From Lysobacteraceae bacterium (GTDB lineage Bacteria > Pseudomonadota > Gammaproteobacteria > Xanthomonadales > Xanthomonadaceae): 13,191 nucleotides of DNA. The DNA is taken from NCBI GenBank assembly GCA_027483745.1, contig JAIXTZ010000059.1:1-13191 (forward strand), read 5' to 3'. Both the position numbers and the translations under genes were made by a program. Shown here piece by piece: positions 8,013-13,191 of this stretch; the stretch's first letter is position 1, and every line of letters begins with the position of its first letter. The notes under the pieces were generated by a model. That model had not been told where the DNA came from. It made no database searches and saw nothing but the letters and a program-made list of their open reading frames with translations.

Positions 8013-8031
8013 TCGCCGCGTCGCGGCGATC
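8011..8031. terminator. Perfect hairpin between convergent genes
   Basis: The 9-nt arm GATCGCCGC (8011-8019) is exactly complementary to 8023-8031 across a 3-nt loop. The first arm includes the last two bases of the serine hydrolase stop codon, and the minus-strand redoxin ends 15 nt away. No T-run follows on either strand, so it is at best a weak bidirectional terminator or an mRNA 3'-end stabiliser. Confidence 0.4.
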
Positions 8032-8046
8032 GCCCATGTCGATCGA

Positions 8047-8649
8047 TCAGTACTTCACCGAGCAGCCGTAGGGCTGCGTGGTGCCACGCGCGACCGCGCG
8101 ATTCGCGGCGAGGTCGCCCAGAGCCGCTTCCACGTACTGCGTGGCGCCCGGGATGTCGGCCGGATCGGCGCTGGGGTTCGAATCGATCGCGCCGTTGTAG
8201 CGCAGCACGCCCGTGCCATCGATGACGTACAGGTGCGGCGTGGTCTTCGCGCCGTAGGCTTGGCCGACGGTGCCGTCGTGGTCGAGCAGGAAGGCGGTGG
8301 GGCTGGCCTTCCACTCGCCGAGGATGGCGTTGGCCTGTTCGGCATTGACGTGGCCCTGCTTGCCCGCCGCCGAGGAGTTGATCGTCAACCACACCACGCC
8401 CTTGCCGGTCGCGGCGGCCTGCTGGCGCTGCATGTTGCCGGCGCCGTAGTGCTTCTTCACGAACGGGCATTCGTGGTTGAACCACTCCAGCACGACGGTC
8501 TTGCCGGCGAAGTCGGCGAGCGAATGCGCGCTGCCCTTCGTGTCGGTGAGGGTGAAGGCCGGCGCGGGCTGGCCGACCGTGGCGGCGGCGTGGAGGCTGC
8601 CGGCGAAGGCGAGGGCGGTGCCGAGCGCGGCGGCGAGGAGGGTCTTCAT
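8047..8649 (-). CDS. Exported peroxiredoxin-like/thioredoxin-fold protein
   Basis: A periplasmic redoxin of 200 residues. The start at 8649 has GGAG 7 nt upstream and opens a clean signal peptide (MKTLLAAALGTALAFAGSLHA, cleavage near residue 21-23). The fold follows the AhpC/TSA-thioredoxin order: VGQPAPAFTLTDTKG, then WFNHECPFVKKHY with the likely active Cys61, then the cis-proline segment TTPHLYVID (Pro138). It ends with GCSVKY, where Cys196 may be a resolving cysteine. The first motif has no CxxC partner (CPFV), which resembles the PRX-like group with NHCPxVK motifs rather than thioredoxins. It may be a thiol peroxidase or disulfide-exchange protein. It lies 27 nt downstream of the DsbD N-terminal-like gene on the same strand, almost certainly in one operon, which suggests the two exchange electrons. 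The precise reaction is unknown. Confidence 0.88.
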   Translation of the reverse strand: MKTLLAAALGTALAFAGSLHAAATVGQPAPAFTLTDTKGSAHSLADFAGKTVVLEWFNHECPFVKKHYGAGNMQRQQAAATGKGVVWLTINSSAAGKQGHVNAEQANAILGEWKASPTAFLLDHDGTVGQAYGAKTTPHLYVIDGTGVLRYNGAIDSNPSADPADIPGATQYVEAALGDLAANRAVARGTTQPYGCSVKY

Positions 8650-8676
8650 GGCAGTGCTCCGTGGTGGGAAAAACGG

Positions 8677-9579
8677 TCAGGGGGTCCGGGCGTCTTCGGC
8701 CGGCAGTGAGATCTGCAGCGCGCGCCATCGGCCGTCTTCGCCCTCCGCGCCGATCACCCAGTCGACGCGGGCGGGCATGCGGTCGAAGTACTCGCTGGCG
8801 GGGTGGCGGAAGCGCAGCGCGCCGTCGGGGCCCACGCGGGCCTCGATGCGCGTGGAGGTGACGATCTGCGGCGTGAGCGGGAACACCTCGATGCGCGTCG
8901 CGCCGCGCAGCATCGCGTCGGCCTCGTCGATCTGCGTGGCGACGTGGGTGGCGTCGCGCCAGCTGTGCCCGCTTGGCGCATGGGGCGGCACCGGCACGCG
9001 CGCGGCGGTCGCGGCGAAATCCCCCGCGTCAGTGGATGCGCGCGGCGCGGCTCCGATGGGCAGGTCGAGCGCGAGCGTGGCTTCGTCGGGAATGCAGGCT
9101 TCCTCGCAGATCAGCCAGCGCGCGCGCAGCGTGGCGCGGAAGCGCGAGCCCGCGACGGCATCCGTCGGCACGCGCAAGGTGGCGGGCAGCAGCAGCGCAT
9201 CGCTGTAGCCGAAGTTGGTGAGCCCGCTGGCGAGCAGGCGCTCGGGCAGCGGCCATTCGATCGCGCCGGCGCTCGCGCCTGCGGGGAGTGTCCAGTCAAA
9301 GCGCGTGGGCAGGCCGGAATCGCCGGGGTTCGCCCAGTACGTGTGCCAGCCTTTGTCGTGGACGATGCGCAGCCCCGCCTTGAACGACTGCCCCGGCGCG
9401 ACGGCGGCGTGGTCGGCGACGAGCGCGACGTGAGCGTTGAGCGTCGGCGTCATTGCGGTGGCGGCCGTCGACAGCGACGCGATGGCGAAGCTCGCGGCGA
9501 AGCCCATCAACGAAACGAGAGGAAAGCGCTGCACGGTGGTGGGCACGGGTCGAGGCGTCGGAGCGCACAGCGTCGCCAT
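8677..9579 (-). CDS. Stand-alone DsbD N-terminal (alpha) domain protein, ScsB-like
   Basis: A periplasmic protein of up to 300 residues, homologous in character to the N-terminal domain of DsbD/ScsB thiol:disulfide reductases. Visible signatures are [17 protein letters not shown] (residues 78-94), [19 protein letters not shown] (109-127) and [14 protein letters not shown] (154-167), where Cys158 and Cys162 are the probable redox pair. A DsbD normally continues into an eight-helix membrane domain and a C-terminal thioredoxin domain. Here the frame ends at 8677 after [11 protein letters not shown] with no membrane helix, and the redoxin gene follows 27 nt later. The start is uncertain: ATG 9579 has no Shine-Dalgarno. 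A GTG at 9534 or the ATG at 9507 would also leave a leader ending in TAATA (about residue 42), and neither has a good ribosome site. It probably accepts or passes electrons to periplasmic thiol proteins, but the electron source is not in this window. Confidence 0.82.
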   Translation of the reverse strand: MATLCAPTPRPVPTTVQRFPLVSLMGFAASFAIASLSTAATAMTPTLNAHVALVADHAAVAPGQSFKAGLRIVHDKGWHTYWANPGDSGLPTRFDWTLPAGASAGAIEWPLPERLLASGLTNFGYSDALLLPATLRVPTDAVAGSRFRATLRARWLICEEACIPDEATLALDLPIGAAPRASTDAGDFAATAARVPVPPHAPSGHSWRDATHVATQIDEADAMLRGATRIEVFPLTPQIVTSTRIEARVGPDGALRFRHPASEYFDRMPARVDWVIGAEGEDGRWRALQISLPAEDARTP

Positions 9580-9727
9580 TCGCGGTGAAGCGCGTGTGCA
9601 CGCCCGTCACTCCGCCGCCACCGGACCGCGACAACCCCTGCACGCGAAACGCACGCCAGCCCGACGGACGCTTCGTCATGGTGCGCGTCGTGCACTTCGC
9701 ACGTCCCCCGATCCCCAGGAGTCGCCC
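9580..9727. other. Divergent spacer between DsbD-like and fasciclin genes
   Basis: This 148-bp spacer must contain promoters for both flanking genes. I see no convincing sigma-70 or ECF-type box pair. The only symmetric element is a 5-nt inverted repeat, CGTGC/GCACG at 9689-9703, in the leader of the fasciclin gene, too short to call. The Shine-Dalgarno AGGAG of the fasciclin gene lies at the right end. Confidence 0.4.
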
Positions 9728-10231
9728 ATGCTCTCGTTCGCGCACCGTTCGCTGCTCACCCTCGCCGTGGCCGCCGCCGTCGCCACGCCCGCCGTCGCCC
9801 ACAATCATGGCGAGAAGGCGCCGGGCACCATCGTCGACGTCGCTGCGGCCAACGCCGATTTCGAAACCCTCGTCGCCGCGGTCAAGGCCGCCGGCCTCGT
9901 CGAGACCCTCAGCGGCCCGGGCCCGTTCACCGTGTTCGCTCCGACCGACGAAGCCTTCGCCAAGCTGCCGGCCGGCACGCTCGAAGACCTGCTGAAGCCG
10001 GAGAACAAGGCCAAGCTCGCCGCCATCCTCACCTACCACGTGGTGGCCGGTAAGGTGCTCGCCGCCGACGCGGTGAAGCTCGACAAGGCCACGACGGTGA
10101 ACGGTGCCGATGCCGACATCAACGTCAGCGGCAGCACCGTCACCATCGACGGCGCGACGATCACCGCGACCGACGTGGCCGCCAGCAATGGCGTGATCCA
10201 CGTGATCGACACGGTGATGCTGCCGGACTAA
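9728..10231 (+). CDS. Secreted single-domain fasciclin (FAS1) protein
   Basis: An exported FAS1-domain protein of 167 residues. The ATG at 9728 follows AGGAG by 6 nt and opens a signal peptide ([24 protein letters not shown], cleavage after about residue 24). The domain covers the rest: [23 protein letters not shown] (residues 35-57), the H1 motif [17 protein letters not shown] (65-81), YHVVAGKV (103-110), and the H2-like end [13 protein letters not shown] (154-166). One domain plus a leader is the common bacterial form (MPB70/MPT70-like). FAS1 proteins are associated with adhesion and surface interactions, but the ligand is unknown here. It is divergent from the DsbD-like gene and convergent with the HDOD operon, with only 7 nt between the two stop codons. 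Its neighbours give no functional hint, and the gene is probably monocistronic. Confidence 0.94.
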   Translation: MLSFAHRSLLTLAVAAAVATPAVAHNHGEKAPGTIVDVAAANADFETLVAAVKAAGLVETLSGPGPFTVFAPTDEAFAKLPAGTLEDLLKPENKAKLAAILTYHVVAGKVLAADAVKLDKATTVNGADADINVSGSTVTIDGATITATDVAASNGVIHVIDTVMLPD

Positions 10232-10249
10232 GCGGTTCTCAGGCCGCTT
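10230..10249. terminator. Small hairpin across convergent stop codons
   Basis: AAGCGG (10230-10235) pairs exactly with CCGCTT (10244-10249) over an 8-nt loop. It straddles the ends of the fasciclin gene and the HDOD operon. The stem is short and neither strand has a T-run, so termination is only a possibility. Nothing else between these two genes could serve. Confidence 0.25.
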
Positions 10250-11354
10250 CGGCCATCAGGCGATCCGCCAGCTCGCGCCATGCCGCCATGCGTGGCGCGA
10301 GCCCGGCGGATTCCACCCAGGTTTCGTCGAGCGGGATGTCGCCGACGAGCGCGCGAGCCAGATGCGTCGCGCCCACCACGTCGAGACCGCGTCCGGGGAA
10401 ACGCCCCGGCGCGTGATGGAAGGCGACCGCTTCCACCATTTCCATCGGCAGGCCCCACAGCGCCATCAGGCCTGCACCGAGCAGGGCCACGCGCGGGGCG
10501 GATTGCCAGAGCTCGCCCGGATGCGGCGGCGCATTCAACAACGAGCCCGGCAACTGTCGCCCGAGATCGGCGAGCAGCGCGGCGCTGCCGGCGAGCCCCG
10601 CGTCGCGCGGTGTCGCCGCGATGCGCATGGCCAAGGTCGACGCCAGCAGCGCGCGCGTCTGCGCCGCTTGACCATCGCCGTCGCCGAGACGGCTGAATAC
10701 TTCGCTGGCCAGTACGAGTTGCACCAGGGTTTGCAGGCCGAGGCGCTGGGTCGCCACGGTGAGGTCGAGGATCGGTCGGCCGCGCGAGTACAGCGCCGAG
10801 TTCGCCACGCGCAGCACCCGCGCGGCGAGCACCGGATCACGCCGGAGCACCTGCACGGCGTCGTGGGCCCCCGCGTTGTCGTCGGCCACGACCATGCGCA
10901 GGCTGAGGTAGGCGCTCGGCGAGGCCGGCAGGCGCTCCACCTGGCCGAGCTCGGTGCGCAGGGCTGGATCGCGCAGCAGGCTCCGCACGGTGAGCACGCG
11001 GCGCATCGCGGCGCGCACCGTGCCGGCGTCGAAGGGTGCGGCCACCACCTGTTGCACGGCGGGTTCGGCGGCGAGGCGTTCGCTCCGCCGCGTGTCGAAG
11101 CCGGCGGGCAATACCAGCACGCGCAGCGCTTCCGGGCAGACCCGCTGCAGGCGTTGGAGCAGGGTGGCGCCATCCATCGCGCCGGGGTCGGCGCTGGTGA
11201 ACACCGCGTCGATGCCGCCCAAGGCGGCGTCTTCGAGAACGCGATCGGGACTCAGGCCGTCGATGACGACCCATTCGCGGGGGAGTTCGGCGGCGAGGCG
11301 GCGCAGGTCGCCGTGCTGGTCGGGATGGTCGACCAGCGCGACGCGCAGGCTCAT
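10239..11354 (-). CDS. Degenerate receiver-HDOD protein (second of tandem pair)
   Basis: A cytoplasmic regulator of 371 residues. The ATG at 11354 overlaps the TGA of the upstream paralogue as ATGA, so it is probably made by translational coupling; a 14-codon upstream extension is unlikely. Residues 1-120 have a CheY-like pattern (RVALVDHPDQ, then GIDAVFTSADPGAMDG). However, the phosphoacceptor Asp position is Ser54 and the lysine before the beta5 proline (VVAAPFD) is Ala106, so normal phosphorylation is not expected. Residues about 135-340 form an HDOD domain: ERLPASPSAYLSL, RRDPVLAARVLRVANSALYS and ALWGLPMEMVEAVAFHHAP. The HD pair of true phosphohydrolases is absent (LADLG), as usual for HDOD. 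HDOD proteins act as scaffolds in signalling, motility and c-di-GMP-linked circuits; the partner here is unknown. Confidence 0.88.
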   Translation of the reverse strand: MSLRVALVDHPDQHGDLRRLAAELPREWVVIDGLSPDRVLEDAALGGIDAVFTSADPGAMDGATLLQRLQRVCPEALRVLVLPAGFDTRRSERLAAEPAVQQVVAAPFDAGTVRAAMRRVLTVRSLLRDPALRTELGQVERLPASPSAYLSLRMVVADDNAGAHDAVQVLRRDPVLAARVLRVANSALYSRGRPILDLTVATQRLGLQTLVQLVLASEVFSRLGDGDGQAAQTRALLASTLAMRIAATPRDAGLAGSAALLADLGRQLPGSLLNAPPHPGELWQSAPRVALLGAGLMALWGLPMEMVEAVAFHHAPGRFPGRGLDVVGATHLARALVGDIPLDETWVESAGLAPRMAAWRELADRLMAEAA

Positions 11355-12427
11355 GCGTTCTCGGCGTCCGCCAACTTCTGGTGGATGCGCTGCCACTCGG
11401 GCAGCTTGTCGCGCAGGCCGCTGGCGTCGAGCCAGGCCTCGTCGAGCGGGATGCTGCCCACGAGGGCATGCGCCACGTGCACGGCGCCGGGAATCCAGAA
11501 GCCGCGCTGGCGGCTGCGCGTGGGCTCAAGGTGGAAGGCCACGCCTTCGACGATCGGCATCGGCAGGCCCCAAAGGCCCAGCAGCCACGCGCCGGCATCG
11601 GCATAGCTGGCGTGGCCGTCCTTGCCGTAGGCGTCCTTGAAGCCCGGCAGCAGGCGGCCGAGCTCGGCGAGCATCGCGCCCGTGGCGGCCATTTCCGCGC
11701 TCGGGCCGGGCAGCAGGCGCGCGGCCAGCTGCGAAGCGAAGAAGGCCCGGCGACGCACCGTCTCGGCGTCGGGGCCGTTGTTCGCCGACAGCGCTTCGGC
11801 GGCGAGCACCACGCGGCGCAGCGTTTCGAGCCCCAGGCGCACGACGGCGGCCTTGAGGTCGGCAACCGGACGGCCGCCGGAAAAGAACGCCGAGTTGCAG
11901 ACGCGCAGCACCTTCGCGACCAGCGCGGGGTCCTTGGTCAGCATCGACACCACTTGCGCGGCGCCGACATTCGGATCGGACAGTGCCTTCGAGATCGCGA
12001 GGTAGGTTTCCGGCGACGGCGGCAGCTGCGCGATGGCGCCGACCTTCGACTTCAGGTCGGGGTTGTCGAGCACTTCGAAGAGTTCGCCGATGCCCTCGAC
12101 GGCATCGACCATCGCGTTCGCCTGCAGCGGCAGGCCGAGGTGGCGGTGCGCGATGTCGATGGCGGCGGCGCTGGGTTCGGCGCCCGGCGGCAGCAGCAGC
12201 AGGCGCACGGCCGTGGGGTTCTTCTCGCGGGCGCGGCGCAGCACGTCGATGCCGCGGGCCTCGCCGCCGTCGACGGCGACGACGTCGACGCCGCGGCCTT
12301 CCAGCAGGGCCTGCGCCTCGGCGGCTTCGCCCACCCACTGCACGGTCCAGTCGAGGCCGAGGGCCGTCAGCGTGGCGGAAAGGTCCGCGCTGCGCTCGAG
12401 ATCACGGCCGACGATCAGGACGAACAT
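11351..12427 (-). CDS. Degenerate receiver-HDOD protein (first of tandem pair)
   Basis: A cytoplasmic regulator of 358 residues. The ATG at 12427 has GGAAGGAG 7 nt upstream, which fixes the start; the open frame further upstream runs through the ppa terminator and is not coding. The receiver-like N-terminus (about 1-115) begins MFVLIVGRDLERS. The aspartate pair of the acid pocket reads Gly7-Arg8 with Asp9 next to it. A plausible phosphoacceptor, Asp53, stands in DVVAVDGG, but the conserved Lys before the beta5 proline is Leu99. The HDOD domain (about 130-335) shows AQLPPSPETYLAI, TKDPALVAKVLRVCNSAFFSGGRP, VVRLGLETLRRVVLA and LLGLWGLPMPIVEGVAFHLEP, with no HD dyad. The C-terminal stretch VHVAHALVGSIPLDEAWLDASGL is closely matched in the downstream paralogue, showing tandem duplication. 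It likely heads a two-gene operon separated from ppa by a terminator. Confidence 0.9.
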   Translation of the reverse strand: MFVLIVGRDLERSADLSATLTALGLDWTVQWVGEAAEAQALLEGRGVDVVAVDGGEARGIDVLRRAREKNPTAVRLLLLPPGAEPSAAAIDIAHRHLGLPLQANAMVDAVEGIGELFEVLDNPDLKSKVGAIAQLPPSPETYLAISKALSDPNVGAAQVVSMLTKDPALVAKVLRVCNSAFFSGGRPVADLKAAVVRLGLETLRRVVLAAEALSANNGPDAETVRRRAFFASQLAARLLPGPSAEMAATGAMLAELGRLLPGFKDAYGKDGHASYADAGAWLLGLWGLPMPIVEGVAFHLEPTRSRQRGFWIPGAVHVAHALVGSIPLDEAWLDASGLRDKLPEWQRIHQKLADAENA

Positions 12428-12449
12428 GGACGGGCTCCTTCCGGGATGT

Positions 12450-12469
12450 GGCCCGCGATGGCGCGGGCC
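12450..12469 (-). other. Hairpin in the leader just before the HDOD ribosome site
   Basis: GGCCCGCG (12450-12457) pairs perfectly with CGCGGGCC (12462-12469) over a 4-nt loop. On the minus strand it ends about 7 nt before the GGAAGGAG of the first HDOD gene. It could influence translation or mRNA stability, but it does not sequester the Shine-Dalgarno itself. No U-run follows it. Confidence 0.35.
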
Positions 12470-12523
12470 TGATGCAATGCAGGATACGCCCGGAGGCCGC
12501 CGTGCGTCGTGGAGGCCGGCCAC

Positions 12524-12553
12524 AAAACGCGAACCCCGGCGCGGGGCCGGGGT
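12524..12553 (-). terminator. Probable intrinsic terminator of ppa
   Basis: Read on the minus strand, ACCCCGGC (12553-12546) pairs with GCCGGGGT (12540-12533) over a 5-nt loop. After 5 nt a short run of four T follows (12527-12524). It lies 62 nt past the ppa stop codon and about 100 nt before the HDOD start. The stem is strong and all GC; the T-run is short and slightly offset. Confidence 0.7.
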
Positions 12554-12615
12554 CCGGGGGGCGACGGGCGGGCCACGTCGCTGGGCGCGGCGCCGGGGCG
12601 GGGCCCGGCGTGGCC

Positions 12616-13170
12616 TCAGAACTTCGGCTTGTCGTCGTCCGGGGTGGCGTTGTAGCGGGCCACGCCGTCGAGGATCTCCTTGATCGCCGCGTCCTTGCCT
12701 TCCCAACCCTCGAGCTTGACCCACTTGCCCTTCTCGAGGTCCTTGTAGTGCTCGAAGAAGTGGCCGATGCGCTCCAGCCAGTGCTGCGAGACCTGGGCGA
12801 TATCGGTGATGTGCTCGTAGCCCTTGAAGACCTTCGGCACCGGCACGGCGATGAGCTTGGTGTCCTCGCCGGCTTCGTCGGTCATCTTCAGCATGCCGAC
12901 CGGGCGGCAGCGGATCACCGAGCCCGGCACCAGCGCGAGCGGCAGGATCACCAGCACGTCGACCGGGTCGCCGTCGCCGCACAGGGTGTGCGGCACGTAG
13001 CCGTAGTTGCAGGGGTAACGCATCGGGGTCGAGAGGATGCGGTCGACGAAGATCGCGCCGGTCTCCTTGTCGACCTCGTACTTGACCGGCTCGGCGTCCT
13101 TCGGGATCTCGATGATGACGTTGATTTCGTTCGGCACGTCGCGGCCGGTCGGGACGAGGCTCAGGCCCAT
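12616..13170 (-). CDS. ppa: Inorganic pyrophosphatase, family I
   Basis: A cytoplasmic Mg-dependent enzyme that hydrolyses pyrophosphate to two phosphates and pulls biosynthetic reactions forward. The 184-residue product aligns along its whole length with E. coli Ppa as I recall it: [12 protein letters not shown], then [27 protein letters not shown], the signature DGDPVDVLV, then [21 protein letters not shown] and [20 protein letters not shown]. The catalytic and metal-binding residues are all present: Lys30, Glu32, Arg44, Tyr56, Asp66, Asp68, Asp71, Asp98, Asp103, Lys105, Tyr142 and Lys143. The ATG at 13170 matches the family start, but the upstream 21 bases show no strong Shine-Dalgarno and the promoter is outside the window. 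A short acidic/lysine tail (PDDDKPKF) extends past the usual end. The following terminator separates it from the HDOD pair. Confidence 0.98.
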   Translation of the reverse strand: MGLSLVPTGRDVPNEINVIIEIPKDAEPVKYEVDKETGAIFVDRILSTPMRYPCNYGYVPHTLCGDGDPVDVLVILPLALVPGSVIRCRPVGMLKMTDEAGEDTKLIAVPVPKVFKGYEHITDIAQVSQHWLERIGHFFEHYKDLEKGKWVKLEGWEGKDAAIKEILDGVARYNATPDDDKPKF

Positions 13171-13191
13171 GGCGGTTCTCGGGAGGGGTCG

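Noticed and set aside
9580..9727. ECF-sigma promoter for the fasciclin gene
   Set aside because: I looked for GGAAC or AACCC-type -35 boxes with a matching -10; no spaced pair was convincing.
10362..11606. Plus-strand open frame antisense to the HDOD pair
   Set aside because: It crosses the boundary of two real genes and has histidine/arginine-rich shadow composition. Its existence follows from codon bias of the true frame.
12428..12982. Upstream extension of the first HDOD protein into ppa
   Set aside because: It runs through the ppa terminator and out of frame through ppa itself. The start at 12427 has GGAAGGAG at proper spacing.
1..13191. Defence island, mobile element, CRISPR array or tRNA
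   Set aside because: No transposase, integrase, direct-repeat array, attachment site or cloverleaf was seen on either strand; every larger stretch is accounted for by identifiable genes.

Overview
The window is GC-rich, densely packed bacterial DNA. Two TonB-dependent receptors (one of the Xanthomonas/Caulobacter type), strong Shine-Dalgarno sequences, paired HDOD regulators and a gammaproteobacterial-type inorganic pyrophosphatase together suggest a member of the Xanthomonadaceae (Lysobacteraceae: Lysobacter, Luteimonas or Pseudoxanthomonas-like). This assignment rests on protein character only. I see no tRNA, rRNA, CRISPR array, insertion sequence, integrase or plasmid function, and no gene-free stretch longer than 300 bases.

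Left part (1-8012), outer-membrane uptake and transport. A TonB-dependent receptor whose 5' end lies outside the window runs to 2280 and ends in a textbook intrinsic terminator. It converges on a second, complete TonB-dependent receptor of a different subtype (2413-5013, minus). That receptor diverges from a two-gene plus-strand unit: an SLC45/GPH-like MFS sugar permease (5258-6679), overlapped by 8 nt by a secreted SxxK serine hydrolase (6672-8012). The 244-bp divergent spacer (5014-5257) carries four inverted repeats, one with the shape of a LacI-family operator (central CG). The simplest model is nutrient, possibly oligosaccharide, import across both membranes under local repression. The substrate cannot be read from the sequence.

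Middle part (8047-10231), periplasmic redox and a surface protein. A stand-alone DsbD N-terminal-like domain with its own cysteine pair (8677-9579, minus) is followed after 27 nt by a peroxiredoxin-like secreted protein (8047-8649, minus). No DsbD/CcdA-type membrane domain is present in the window. A single-domain fasciclin protein (9728-10231, plus) diverges from this pair.

Right part (10239-13170), all minus strand. Inorganic pyrophosphatase (ppa) ends in a likely intrinsic terminator. It is followed by two tandem paralogous regulators (11351-12427 and 10239-11354, ATGA overlap), each a degenerate CheY-like receiver fused to an HDOD domain. The two receivers have lost different parts of the phosphorylation pocket.

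I do not see a clear-cut new system such as a defence island or a novel mobile element. The items most worth a second look are the complementary decay of the two HDOD receivers, the DsbD-alpha/redoxin pair without a membrane conduit, the unusual serine hydrolase translationally linked to a sugar-type permease, and the crowded inverted repeats of the divergent promoter region.
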